Shown: positions 17,838-26,185, numbered from the stretch's first letter. The stretch: DNA of 42,902 nucleotides from Bordetella parapertussis (GCA_945870465.1 CAMBSS010000014.1:1-42902); one strand, 5' to 3'. The notes: generated by a model from the sequence alone, not told the origin. Numbers and translations are program-made.

Positions 17838-18290
17838 CTAATAAGTCTTGTACGCGAGGTATTTGCCGCTCATCACGATCTTGACGCGGTCGCCCTTGGG
17901 GTCGGCCTCGCGCGTCATATCCATCTTGAAGTCGATCGCGCTCATGATGCCGTCGCCGAATTCTTCATGTATCAGTTCCTTGAACGTCGTGCCGTAGACG
18001 CTCACCAGTTCGTAGAACCGGTAGATCAGCGGGTCGGTCGGCACGGCGGTCGGCAGCGAGCCTTTGTACGGCACCTGCTGCAGCAGCAGCACTGCGTCCG
18101 CAGGCAAGTCGAGCAATTTGCCGGCGGCCTTGGCCTGCTGTTTGGTCATTTGCATCTGGCCCAGCAGCGCGGCGGTCGTCCATTCCTTGCTCTGGCCAAC
18201 GGCTTTGGCGATTTTGGCCCATGACAGACCCTTTTTGATCCTCGTCATGACTATCAGTTCGGTAACTTGCGTGCGGTTCGTTATGCTCAT
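17838..18290 (-). CDS. cynS: Cyanate hydratase (cyanase)
   Basis: A 150-residue cyanase, which converts cyanate and bicarbonate to carbamate and CO2; the carbamate decays to ammonia and CO2. The catalytic residues known in E. coli (Arg96, Glu99, Ser122) appear as Arg91 and Glu94 in LIYRFYELVSVYG and Ser117 in GDGIMSAIDF, all shifted by five. The N-terminal helical DNA-binding-like domain (GLSWAKIAKAVGQSKEWTTA) and the C-terminal FKMDMTREADPKGDRVKIVM strand are intact, so the decameric enzyme should form. AGGAG ten bases before the ATG is a good ribosome binding site. It is the last gene of an operon with a NrtABD-like transporter, which makes cyanate the likely transported substrate. Confidence 0.96.
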   Translation of the reverse strand: MSITNRTQVTELIVMTRIKKGLSWAKIAKAVGQSKEWTTAALLGQMQMTKQQAKAAGKLLDLPADAVLLLQQVPYKGSLPTAVPTDPLIYRFYELVSVYGTTFKELIHEEFGDGIMSAIDFKMDMTREADPKGDRVKIVMSGKYLAYKTY

Positions 18291-18320
18291 GCTTATCTCT
18301 CCTTTTAAAAGTGATCTGAT

Positions 18321-19247
18321 TCAGATTTTGCTGCCCGCCAGAACGGGCGACGGCGCACCGTGCGGTTGCACCAACGACAGGGGAATTGCCGACGCAGCGG
18401 GCGACAGACCCGGCGCCACCTGTGGCGGATGTCGCGGGTCGAAATCCGCCGGCGGCTGCTCGGTGAATTCTTTCGAGCGGCTGACCAGAAAGTCGACCAG
18501 ATGATTGCGTATCGGGTAGTACTGCGGATCTTTGTGTATGGTGTTGCGGCTGCGGTCTCGCGGCAGCGTGTTGACGACGATTTCGGCGATGCGCGCGTTC
18601 GGGCCATTCGACATCAGCATGATTTTGTCGGCAAGCAGGATCGCTTCGTCGACGTCGTGCGTGATCATGAACACGGTCTGGTGGGTGGCTGCGCAGATTT
18701 TCAGCAGCTCGTCCTGGATGACGCCGCGGGTCAGCGCGTCGAGCGCGCCGAACGGCTCGTCCAGCAATAGCATCTTGGGTTCGATCGCAAATGCGCGCGC
18801 GATGCCGACTCTTTGCTTCATGCCACCCGAGAGTTCAGCTGGCTTTTTGTCTTCGGAACCCGTCAGCCCGACCATGTCGAGATAGCGCTGGCAGATTTCA
18901 TCTATTTTCGCGCGACTCGCATCGCGCCAGCGCGATTTCACCGCGAACTCGACGTTCTTTTTGGCGGACAACCACGGCATCAGGGCGTGGCCCTGGAACA
19001 CCACGCCGCGATCCAGACTCGGGCCCGCCACCTCGCGGCCGGCCATGATCACGACACCGGCGCTCGCTTCGTCGAGCCCGGCGAGGATATTGAGTATGGT
19101 CGACTTGCCGCAGCCCGAATGGCCGACGATGCAGACGAACTCGCCTTTGTCGATCGAGAAATTGACTTCGTCGAACACCACGAACGGCGCGCCGCCGCGC
19201 GGCGGCAGAAACGATTTTTTCAGACCTTCGACCCTGAGGAATTCCAT
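18321..19247 (-). CDS. cynD: Cyanate/nitrate-type ABC transporter ATP-binding protein
   Basis: A 308-residue ABC ATPase of the NrtD/SsuB/TauB group. Walker A is [15 protein letters not shown], the Q-loop is [13 protein letters not shown], the signature is [14 protein letters not shown], Walker B is [14 protein letters not shown] and the switch His is in [10 protein letters not shown]. The C-terminal 60 residues after the core, ending in a Pro-rich stretch, are a modest extension and not the large NrtA-like domain of NrtC. It is placed between the permease and cynS with gaps of 10 and 30 bases, so it is within one operon. It powers uptake at the cytoplasmic face. The symbol follows from the cyanase linkage; nitrate or bicarbonate uptake is the alternative. 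Confidence 0.88.
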   Translation of the reverse strand: MEFLRVEGLKKSFLPPRGGAPFVVFDEVNFSIDKGEFVCIVGHSGCGKSTILNILAGLDEASAGVVIMAGREVAGPSLDRGVVFQGHALMPWLSAKKNVEFAVKSRWRDASRAKIDEICQRYLDMVGLTGSEDKKPAELSGGMKQRVGIARAFAIEPKMLLLDEPFGALDALTRGVIQDELLKICAATHQTVFMITHDVDEAILLADKIMLMSNGPNARIAEIVVNTLPRDRSRNTIHKDPQYYPIRNHLVDFLVSRSKEFTEQPPADFDPRHPPQVAPGLSPAASAIPLSLVQPHGAPSPVLAGSKI

Positions 19248-19257
19248 GCTCTAAGCC

Positions 19258-20103
19258 TTACTCAGGATAGGTGACGGCGCGCGCCAGGCGCGCAAGGAGC
19301 TGGTCGAGCACCATGCCGACCAGGCCGATCAGCAGGATCGCGCACAGGATGTTGCTGATCGACAGGTTGTTCCACTCGTTCCACACGAAGTAGCCGATGC
19401 CGGTGCCGCCGACCAGCATTTCCGCGGCCACGATCACCAGCCAGGCGATGCCGACCGAAATGCGCATGCCGGTCATGATGGTGGGCGCTGCCGCCGGCAA
19501 CACCACCAGGAACGCCTTGCGCATGGGCGACACTTCAAGCGTGCGCGCGACGTTCAGCCACTCGCGCCGCACGGCTGACACGCCGAATGCGGTATTGATC
19601 AGCATGGGCCACAGCGAGCAGATGAAAATCACGAATATCGACGAGGTCGCGCTGTCCTTGATCGTATACAGCGCAAGCGGCATCCAGGCTAGCGGCGAAA
19701 TCGGTTTCAGCACCTGGATGAAAGGATCGAACGCGCGATAGAGCAAAGGCGACATGCCGATCAAAAAGCCCAGCGGGATGGCGACGAGCGCGGCGAGACC
19801 AAAGCCGAGCAGCACGCGTCCTATCGAATATGCAATCTGGATGCCTATGCCCTGGTCGTTGGTGCCGCGCACGTAGAACGGGTCCCTGGCGTGCGCCCAC
19901 AACTTGAGCGCCACGTCCTTGGGGCTAGGCATCGCGGATTTCTGCCCGCTCGCGGCAGCCGAGCCCAGCATCTTCGCGTATTCGGAATCAGCCGCCTGGC
20001 CGCCGCTGCTGCTTGGCATGGTCGCGCCATGCCAGATCGCGATGAACAACGCGAACATCAGGAGGGACAGCAAGGCCGCCGCAAGGCGGTCGGAACGCGG
20101 CAT
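19258..20103 (-). CDS. cynB: Cyanate/nitrate-type ABC transporter permease
   Basis: An inner-membrane permease of the NrtB/SsuC family, 281 residues from ATG 20103 (MPRSDRLAAALLSL). About six helices are visible, including LLSLLMFALFIAIWHGA, VLLGFGLAALVAIPLGFLIG and LCAILLIGLVGMVLDQLLAR. The cytoplasmic EAA-type loop reads EWLNVARTLEVSPMRKAFLV, the contact for the ATPase. A further in-frame ATG at 20118 lies inside the terminal repeat of the neighbouring insertion element and would add MLGTP. The true ancestral start is almost certainly 20103, directly after the element. No ribosome binding site is visible before either start, so translation may depend on the element sequence or be weak. Confidence 0.88.
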   Translation of the reverse strand: MPRSDRLAAALLSLLMFALFIAIWHGATMPSSSGGQAADSEYAKMLGSAAASGQKSAMPSPKDVALKLWAHARDPFYVRGTNDQGIGIQIAYSIGRVLLGFGLAALVAIPLGFLIGMSPLLYRAFDPFIQVLKPISPLAWMPLALYTIKDSATSSIFVIFICSLWPMLINTAFGVSAVRREWLNVARTLEVSPMRKAFLVVLPAAAPTIMTGMRISVGIAWLVIVAAEMLVGGTGIGYFVWNEWNNLSISNILCAILLIGLVGMVLDQLLARLARAVTYPE

Positions 20104-20104
20104 T

Positions 20105-20372
20105 GGAGTGCCTAACATAGTAAAACGCGTGATGCGCTGTCACGATTTTGGCTCAGGGCTAGAAGAAAGGCCCGCGGCTTAGTCATTCTAAGCAAGGGGC
20201 TTTTCGACAACGCCATGGGCCAAAACTCGTGCCAGCCCGAAGGGTTGCAGCCAGAATCGGCGATGACGGCGTTGCTCGTCTTGGCAATAGAATAACTATT
20301 GCCTTCACCGGGCGCCTTGTCCTCACCAATTCTGGCAGCAACGCACACGTGTTTTACTATGTTAGGCACTCC
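20105..20372. mobile_element. MITE-like element with 27-bp terminal inverted repeats
   Basis: The segment starts GGAGTGCCTAACATAGTAAA (27-bp arm 20105-20131) and ends in its complement (20346-20372); the arms differ at one position. The 214-bp interior has no convincing gene. It sits exactly between the cynA stop and the cynB start. The cynA stop TAG takes its G from the arm, and the arm also carries an in-frame ATG for cynB. No clear target duplication is left: the flanks are ATT and TAC on the plus strand. The arrangement suggests a non-autonomous transposon or mobile repeat; I cannot assign an IS family. Confidence 0.75.
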
Positions 20373-21745
20373 TACGTCCTCTTGATCGCGAAGCTCGCGA
20401 GATAAGCGTCGGGCTTGGCGGAGTCGAACTCCTTACCCATCACCGAGAACTTCTTGGTCGCCGACGCCGGCACCTTCATGCCGGCCTCCTTCATGATTTT
20501 CGCGGCATCGGTGGCGAGAAACACTTCGCGCGCCACCTTCGCATAGTCGATATCGCCCTTGACCTGGCCCCAGCGCTTCATCTGCGTCATGATCCAGATC
20601 GCAAACGAATGCCACGGGAAAGGATCGAAGTCGATGCGATTCGGCACCTTGATGATGTTGCCGAGCCCGTCGGCGTAATTGCCGGTCAGCACCTGCTCGA
20701 GCACCGTCACCGGCTGATTGAGGAAATTCACCGGCGCGATGGCTTCCGCGATCTGCTTGCGGTTCTCGGGTTTCGCCGCATACGCGGTGGCGTCCACGAT
20801 GGCCCTTAACAGGGCACGATAGGTATTGGGCGCCTTGGTGATGAATTCCTTGCTAGCGGCGAACGCACAGCACGGGTGGCCTTCCCACAGCTCCTTGGTC
20901 AGCAGGTGGATAAAACCGACGCCATCAAAAACCGCGCGCTGGTTAACCGGATCGGGCGCGAGAAAGCCGTCGATGTTGTCGGCGCGCAGGTTCGCCACCA
21001 TCTCGGGCGGCGGCACCGAGCGGATTTGCACGTCCTTGTCCGGATCGAGGCCGTGCTCGGCGAGGTAATAGCGCAGCAGGTAATTGTGCATCGAGTAGTC
21101 GAAAGGCACCGCGAACTTGAAGCCTTTCCACTGCTTGGGATCGCGCTTGTCCTTGTGCTTGACCGACAGCGTGATGGCCTGGCCGTTGATGTTCTCGATC
21201 GCCGGCACGGTATACGGAATCGGGTTGGAGCCGGCGCCCAGGGAGATCGCCAGCGGCATCGGCGACAGCATGTGCGCGGCGTCGTATTCCTTGTTGAGCG
21301 TCTTGTCGCGGATCACCGCCCAGCCGGCGGTTTTCACCACGTCGACGTTGAGGCCCTGGCGCGCGTAAAAACCCATCGGCAGCGACATGATGATGGGCGT
21401 GGCGCAGGTGATCGGGATAAAGCCGATTTTCACCGACTGCTTTTCCAGGTTGCCCACCTGCGCGAAAGCTTCCTTCGCCATGCCGAGCGGGAAAAACGTC
21501 GAAATCGCCGACAGCGCGGTGCCGGCGCCGACCGCGCGCAGGAAACGCCGGCGCAGTTCGTCCTGCGGAAACAGCGCGCGCATCACCGCGGACTCGACGA
21601 CACGCGCCTGCAGCGCTTCGCTGCCGCTCGCCAACTGGTCGGTTTCAACCGCCGCGTCGTGCTCCGCCTGCGTGGTGTGCCGGCCGCAGCCGCAACCGCG
21701 CGACAAATTGATATTCGGATCGTAGGGGTTCTTGAAACCGGACAT
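20372..21745 (-). CDS. cynA: Cyanate/nitrate-type ABC transporter substrate-binding protein
   Basis: A 457-residue binding protein of the NrtA/CmpA family. The Tat-type signal is internal: ELRRRFLRAVGAGTALSAIS begins near residue 62, preceded by an unusual N-terminal extension with Cys-rich RGCGCGRHTT. After the signal come SVKIGFIPITCATPIIMSLP, FKFAVPFDYSMHNYLLRYYL and IDGFLAPDPVNQRAVFDGVG, typical of oxyanion binders. The first gene of the operon, it starts at ATG 21745 with GGAG nine bases upstream. Given cynS three genes on, cyanate is the likely ligand, with nitrate or bicarbonate as alternatives. The stop TAG is formed partly by the adjoining insertion element; without it the sequence would read ACG TAA, so the C-terminus is unchanged. 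Confidence 0.88.
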   Translation of the reverse strand: MSGFKNPYDPNINLSRGCGCGRHTTQAEHDAAVETDQLASGSEALQARVVESAVMRALFPQDELRRRFLRAVGAGTALSAISTFFPLGMAKEAFAQVGNLEKQSVKIGFIPITCATPIIMSLPMGFYARQGLNVDVVKTAGWAVIRDKTLNKEYDAAHMLSPMPLAISLGAGSNPIPYTVPAIENINGQAITLSVKHKDKRDPKQWKGFKFAVPFDYSMHNYLLRYYLAEHGLDPDKDVQIRSVPPPEMVANLRADNIDGFLAPDPVNQRAVFDGVGFIHLLTKELWEGHPCCAFAASKEFITKAPNTYRALLRAIVDATAYAAKPENRKQIAEAIAPVNFLNQPVTVLEQVLTGNYADGLGNIIKVPNRIDFDPFPWHSFAIWIMTQMKRWGQVKGDIDYAKVAREVFLATDAAKIMKEAGMKVPASATKKFSVMGKEFDSAKPDAYLASFAIKRT

Positions 21746-21800
21746 GGGTGTCTCCGCTGAAGTTGAATCGTCCGTTTATCAGCAGGATGCATACCAGTGC

Positions 21801-21815
21801 CGCGCACCGTGCGCG
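21801..21815. promoter_or_regulatory. Perfect dyad in the cynA leader (possible operator)
   Basis: CGCGCAC-C-GTGCGCG is a 7-bp perfect inverted repeat about 56 bases before the cynA start. A second dyad, GTGCG-CTG-CGCAC or close to it, lies near 21918-21931. They could be operator sites for a regulator of the cyn operon or hairpins in its leader. No LysR-type cynR gene is in the window. Confidence 0.3.
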
Positions 21816-21971
21816 AACAACTCATAAGCAATCTGTTTTTATTGATGAATCGACGCACCGACGAAGTTCGCAACACCCCCGTTCCGCTGCCGTTGCAGGC
21901 GCCACCGCACGTTATTAGTGCGCTGCGCACTCGAATCGGGCGCACGGGTAGTCCTTTGTCGACTCAACCGT

Positions 21972-21977
21972 TAAAAT
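21972..21977 (+). promoter_or_regulatory. Candidate -10 box immediately before the M48 metalloprotease gene
   Basis: TAAAAT ends 7 bases before ATG 21985. If used, transcription would start at or next to the A of the ATG, giving a leaderless mRNA. No Shine-Dalgarno is visible, which fits. There is no good -35 at 17 bases. Confidence 0.3.
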
Positions 21978-21984
21978 CGCACCC

Positions 21985-23427
21985 ATGAAATCGAGAATGC
22001 TTGCCGCATGGACCGCGCTGCCGCTGGCACTCGCGCTCACCAACTGCGCGCAAAACCCCGTGTCCGGGCGCGCCAATTTCGTGACCATGTCGGAAACGCA
22101 GGAAGTCCAGACCGGCCGCCAGGAAGACGTCAAAGTGCGCCAGGAGTACGGCGTCTACGACAACAAGGCGCTGCAGCAGTACGTGAACGAAGTCGGCCAG
22201 CGGCTGGGCAAGGCGAGCCATCGCCCGCAACTGCAATATACCTACGTGGTGGTCGATTCGCCGGAGATCAACGCGTTCGCGCTGCCCGGCGGCTATATCT
22301 ACGTCACGCGCGGCATCCTCGCTTATCTCAACTCGGAAGCCGAGCTTGCTGCCGTGCTTGGGCACGAAACCGGACACGTAACCGCGCGCCACGGCGTGCA
22401 GCAGATGAGTGCCGCGACCGCCGCCGGTGTGGGCGCCACGCTGGTCGGTATTTTCGTGCCGGCGCTGCGCAACCAGGCCGGCGATACCGCCATCGGTCTG
22501 CTCGGCAACGTGCTGCTGTCGGGCTATGGCCGCGAGCACGAACTCGAAGCCGACAAGCTGGGCGCTGAGTACCTGTATCGCACCGGTTACGATCCGCAGG
22601 CGATGATCAAGGTCATCGGTGTGCTCAAAAACCAGGAGTTGTTCGACGCCGAAGTCGCGAAAGCGGAAGGCCGCCAGCCACGCAGCTATCACGGCGTATT
22701 CGCCTCGCACCCCGACGCCGACCAGCGCCTGCAGGAGGTGGTGGGCGAAGCCGGCAAGCTGGCTGGCAGCGGGCGCGTCAACCAGGAAGAATTCCTGCGC
22801 ATGATCGATAAGGTCCCGTTCGGCTACAGCGAAAGCCAGGGCTTCGTGCGCAACTTCACTTTCTATCACCGCGAACTCGGGCTCGTCCTCAAATTTCCCG
22901 ACACCTGGCGCATCAGCAACAAGCCCGACAGCGTGTCGGCCAGCAACCGCGGCGACGATGTGATGATAGAAATGCGCCTGGCCGGCCGCGCGCAGGGCGC
23001 GCCCGCCGACATCCTGCGCAAACAGATCGGCAACGCGCGCGAAATCACCTCCACCACCATCAACGGCCTGCCGGCCGCCATCGCCACCACGAGTATCCGC
23101 GGACTGCCGACGCGTGCCGCCGTCGTGTTTCTCGGCAAGAGCGCGTACCTGATCGGCGGCCAGGCAAAAACGGAAGGCGCCATGCAGCAGGCGCTGGCGG
23201 CGATCAATGCTACGATTACAAGCTTTCACGCCATGAGCGAAACGGAACGGAACTCAGCGCGGCCGCTAACGCTGCGCGTCATCAACGCGCCGCCGGGCGC
23301 GACATTTGCTGAACTCGCGCGCTCCTCACCCCTGGGCAAGAATGCGGTATCGTACCTGCGCCTGTTGAACGGCCTGTACCCGCAAGGTGAGCCTGCCGCG
23401 GGGCAGGCACTGAAGATCGTAGAGTAA
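21985..23427 (+). CDS. M48 family zinc metalloprotease (BepA/LoiP-like)
   Basis: A 480-residue periplasmic protease. The zinc site is HETGH (127-131) in AAVLGHETGHVTARHG, and the third ligand is Glu188 in GREHELEADKLGAEYLYRTG. A signal of about 20 residues ends in ALALTNCAQNP. Cys21 could be lipidated, but Asn before it is not a standard lipobox, so a lipoprotein is uncertain. The C-terminal part has GLVLKFPDTWRISNKPDSVS and a LysM-like end, PLTLRVINAPPGATFAELAR. Related proteins such as BepA and YcaL degrade misfolded outer-membrane proteins, which is the likely role. It precedes kdoO by 3 bases, so the two are co-transcribed and share an envelope theme. Confidence 0.88.
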   Translation: MKSRMLAAWTALPLALALTNCAQNPVSGRANFVTMSETQEVQTGRQEDVKVRQEYGVYDNKALQQYVNEVGQRLGKASHRPQLQYTYVVVDSPEINAFALPGGYIYVTRGILAYLNSEAELAAVLGHETGHVTARHGVQQMSAATAAGVGATLVGIFVPALRNQAGDTAIGLLGNVLLSGYGREHELEADKLGAEYLYRTGYDPQAMIKVIGVLKNQELFDAEVAKAEGRQPRSYHGVFASHPDADQRLQEVVGEAGKLAGSGRVNQEEFLRMIDKVPFGYSESQGFVRNFTFYHRELGLVLKFPDTWRISNKPDSVSASNRGDDVMIEMRLAGRAQGAPADILRKQIGNAREITSTTINGLPAAIATTSIRGLPTRAAVVFLGKSAYLIGGQAKTEGAMQQALAAINATITSFHAMSETERNSARPLTLRVINAPPGATFAELARSSPLGKNAVSYLRLLNGLYPQGEPAAGQALKIVE

Positions 23428-23430
23428 ATA

Positions 23431-24309
23431 ATGAGCCCCATCATCACCCTCGATGCCGCGCGCTGGGACGCGCCGTTCGCCCCCGCCGCCGCGGCCGCCG
23501 CGACGCGCGATCTCGAAGCCGGCAACGTGCTCTTCCTGCCGCAATTGAATTTCGCGCTCGCGGCCGAAGAACAGCGTTTCCTGTCGCCGCAATGGCTCGC
23601 CGGCAACGCAAAAAACGTAAGCTACGATCCGCGCTCGAGCACGCTCGCGGACACGTCGGCTGACGGCGCCGACCGAGAACAGCTCGCCGCCCTGGTTGCA
23701 CGCTACGCCAGCCACGCGCATCAACTCGTGTTGAACCTGTGTCCGCATTACGCGCAGCATCTGCGCTACGGCCTCGCCAGCTTTCGCCCGGTGGAGACGC
23801 GCGGGCGCGAGACTTCGCGCAAAAAAGACGACACCCGGCTGCACGTCGACGCATTCGCCTCGCGCCCCAACCAGGGACTGCGCATACTGCGCGTGTTCTC
23901 CAATATCAATCCGCGCCGTGAGCCGCGCGTGTGGGAAATCGGCGAGCCGTTCGACGCGATGGCCGGAAAATTTTCCGCGCGCGTGCCACCGCAAGTGCCG
24001 GGCAGCGCGTGGCTGCTGGAAAAACTCGGCATCACCAAGGGCAGGCGCAGCGCCTACGACCACGTCATGCTCAACCTGCACGACAAGGCCAAGCTCGACG
24101 ACGCTTACCAGCAGGCGACGCCGCGCACGCATTTCGAATTTCCCGCGCAGACAACGTGGCTGGTCTTCACCGACCGCGTAATGCACGCGGCGCTGGCGGG
24201 CCAGTTTCTGCTCGAGCAGACGTTCTACCTGCCGGTCGCGGCGATGCAGGACGAGCGCTCTGCGCCTTTGCGCATCCTCGAGGCGATTTATCGGCGCCAA
24301 CTCGCCTAA
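23431..24309 (+). CDS. kdoO: Kdo 3-hydroxylase (Fe(II)/2-oxoglutarate-dependent)
   Basis: A 292-residue dioxygenase that hydroxylates the 3-position of Kdo in the LPS inner core to give Ko, a modification known from Burkholderia and Yersinia. The iron ligands are His138 and Asp140 in TRLHVDAFASRP and a distal His252 in FTDRVMHAALAGQFLLEQTF. The family segments GLRILRVFSNINPRREPRVW and LNLHDKAKLDDAYQQ are present. There is no signal peptide, in keeping with a cytoplasmic or inner-leaflet reaction. The ATG lies 3 bases after the M48 stop, so translation is probably coupled. The next gene encodes an ArnT-like transferase, which supports an LPS modification locus. Confidence 0.9.
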   Translation: MSPIITLDAARWDAPFAPAAAAAATRDLEAGNVLFLPQLNFALAAEEQRFLSPQWLAGNAKNVSYDPRSSTLADTSADGADREQLAALVARYASHAHQLVLNLCPHYAQHLRYGLASFRPVETRGRETSRKKDDTRLHVDAFASRPNQGLRILRVFSNINPRREPRVWEIGEPFDAMAGKFSARVPPQVPGSAWLLEKLGITKGRRSAYDHVMLNLHDKAKLDDAYQQATPRTHFEFPAQTTWLVFTDRVMHAALAGQFLLEQTFYLPVAAMQDERSAPLRILEAIYRRQLA

Positions 24310-24321
24310 AAACCGGAAATG

Positions 24322-24418
24322 GGATATGAGTGATGAGTGATGGGTAACAACTTCCAGCAGCGCCGGACTTGCCCGCTCCTACACCCATTGCTCATAACCC
24401 ATTGCCCATCACCGCATA
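24322..24418. repeat. Imperfect inverted repeat between kdoO and the ArnT-like gene
   Basis: The left part (GGGATATGAGTGATGAGTGA, then TGGGTAA) and the right part (ACCCATTGCTCATAACCCAT, then TGCCCATCACC) are imperfectly complementary. Both are built from short GATG/ATGAG units. The gap is 113 bases long and has no gene. Similar low-complexity units appear at 26108, where they form a heptamer array. Confidence 0.5.
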
Positions 24419-24422
24419 CTCA

Positions 24423-26072
24423 ATGACACCAACCGCCAGCGGGCAGTACGCCGCGCAATCGATTTCCCTCGCCTGGATCTGGGTGCTCGCCGCGGCGTGG
24501 ATACTGCCCGGCTTGGTCGGCCACGACCCGTGGAAGCCCGACGAAGCCTATACGTTCGGGCTCATCTACAGCCTGCTCAAAGACGGCGACTGGATCGTGC
24601 CCATGCTGGCGCACGAGCCGTTCATGGAAAAACCGCCGCTGTTTTACCTGAGTGCCGCGGCGCTCGCATCCCTGCTGTCGCCGCCGCTGGCGCTGCACGA
24701 TGCAGCGCGCCTCACCACCGGGCTCTACATGGCGTGCACTTTTGCCTTTATCGCCGGCGCCGCGCGCGAGCTCTACGGCGTGAACCGCGGCTGGCTGGCG
24801 GCGCTGATGCTGATGGGCTGCCTCGGCATCCTGATCCGCAGCCACCAGCTGATCACCGACATTTCGCTGCTGACCGGATTCGCCGCCGGCTTTTACGGCT
24901 TCGCGCTCGCTTTGCGGCATCCCGCTGCCGGCGGCTTCTGGCTGGGCACCGGGGTGGGCATCGGCTTCATGTCCAAGGGGCTGATCGCACCTGGCGTCTT
25001 CGGCATCATCGCGCTGCTGCTGCCGCTGTTTCCGGCCTGGCGCAATCGCAGTTATGTCGCATGCCTCGCCGTGGCGGCGCTGGCGTGCGCGCCATGGTTA
25101 TTGATCTGGCCGCTCGCGCTCTACAACAAAGCGCCGGCGCTGTTCAATGAATGGCTGATCGTCAACAACTTCGGCCGCTTTCTCGGCAGCAACGACATCG
25201 GCCCGACCGCCGACTCGGCGCACTATCTGCGCATCCTGCCGTGGTACGCGCTGCCGGCGCTGCCGCTAGCAGTGTGGGCATTGTGGCGCGCGCGGTTCAG
25301 GAGCCTGCTCGCGCCGGCCTACGCTTTGCCGTTGGTCAGCTTCGGCGTCATCTTCGTCGTCTTGAGCGCTTCGGCCGACGCGCGCGAACTCTATGCACTG
25401 CCGCTGGTGTTGCCGCTCGCGCTACTCGCCACCCCGGCAGCCGACACGCTGCGGCGCGGCGCGGCCAACCTGATGTACTGGTTCAGCATCATGGGCGGCG
25501 CCGTCTTCCTGATCGTCGCTTGGTTCTACTGGGGCGCGCTCGAACTGAGCATCCCGCCGAAACTGCACGACCATCTGCTCGATCTGCAGCCCGGCTACGC
25601 GACCGGCTTCAAATGGCTGCCATTCGTCCTCGGCGCGCTTTATACCGGCGGCTGGATCGTGCTGCTTACCCGCCTCAAGAAGAGCCGCGACCGTCCGGTG
25701 ATCGCGTGGGCGGCCACCATGACGATGATCTGGGGGCTGCTGGCGATCCTGTTCGTCAGCTGGATCGACGTCGGCAAAAGCTATCGCGGGATGATTGCCG
25801 ACATGCAAAAATCGCTGCCACCGAAATACCTCTGCATCGCCAGCCTCAATCTCGGCGAGCCGCAGCGCGCGATGCTTCATTACTTCGCCAACATCGTCAC
25901 CTGGCGCCTCGATGCGCCGCAGCGCAAACGCGATGACTGCGATCTCACCCTGGTGCAGGGCGTGGCAAGCGAAGAACACGTGCCGCTCGGCCCCTGGCAA
26001 AAAATCTGGCAGGGCGCGCGCCCCGGCGACAAGTTCGAAAGCTACCGGCTGTATCAACGCAGCAAGAACTAG
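24423..26072 (+). CDS. ArnT-like glycosyltransferase (GT83/PMT family)
   Basis: A 549-residue polytopic inner-membrane GT-C transferase with about a dozen helices, such as YVACLAVAALACAPWLLIWP and LVLPLALLATPA. The first periplasmic loop has the conserved acidic motif GHDPWKPDEAYT and then HEPFMEKPPLFYLSAAALA, both characteristic of ArnT and related lipid A / LPS transferases that use undecaprenyl-phosphate sugars. The C-terminus is a soluble periplasmic domain. The start is ATG 24423; a TTG at 24369 is less likely. It follows kdoO in the same direction and may add a sugar to lipid A or to Kdo. The sugar donor cannot be deduced, and no arn biosynthesis genes are in the window. Confidence 0.85.
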   Translation: MTPTASGQYAAQSISLAWIWVLAAAWILPGLVGHDPWKPDEAYTFGLIYSLLKDGDWIVPMLAHEPFMEKPPLFYLSAAALASLLSPPLALHDAARLTTGLYMACTFAFIAGAARELYGVNRGWLAALMLMGCLGILIRSHQLITDISLLTGFAAGFYGFALALRHPAAGGFWLGTGVGIGFMSKGLIAPGVFGIIALLLPLFPAWRNRSYVACLAVAALACAPWLLIWPLALYNKAPALFNEWLIVNNFGRFLGSNDIGPTADSAHYLRILPWYALPALPLAVWALWRARFRSLLAPAYALPLVSFGVIFVVLSASADARELYALPLVLPLALLATPAADTLRRGAANLMYWFSIMGGAVFLIVAWFYWGALELSIPPKLHDHLLDLQPGYATGFKWLPFVLGALYTGGWIVLLTRLKKSRDRPVIAWAATMTMIWGLLAILFVSWIDVGKSYRGMIADMQKSLPPKYLCIASLNLGEPQRAMLHYFANIVTWRLDAPQRKRDDCDLTLVQGVASEEHVPLGPWQKIWQGARPGDKFESYRLYQRSKN

Positions 26073-26107
26073 GATTCGGGATGCGGCGATTGGGTAGAGC
26101 GGTTTTC

Positions 26108-26184
26108 CCTGAATCCTGAATCCTGAATCCTGAATCCTGAATCCTGAATCCTGAATCCTGAATCCTGAATCCTGAATCCTGAAC
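26108..26184 (+). repeat. Heptanucleotide tandem array (CCTGAAT)10 ending at the hslO start
   Basis: Ten perfect CCTGAAT units fill 26108-26177, followed by one variant unit, CCTGAAC, to 26184. The hslO start codon GTG begins at 26186. Because seven is not a multiple of three, every frame through the array meets TGA, so it cannot be translated. The array occupies the place where the ribosome binding site and probably part of the promoter should be. Confidence 0.95.
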
Positions 26185-26185
26185 C

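Noticed and set aside
20112..20369. An 85-residue minus-strand frame inside the MITE-like element as a transposase
   Set aside because: No catalytic motif or similarity is visible and both ends run into the terminal repeats.
21775..21800. A sigma-54 promoter for cynA (minus strand CGGCACTGGTATGC)
   Set aside because: The GG and GC are 9 rather than 10 bases apart and the first base does not match.
26108..26184. CRISPR array
   Set aside because: The units are 7 bp long and contiguous with no spacers, so it is a simple tandem repeat.
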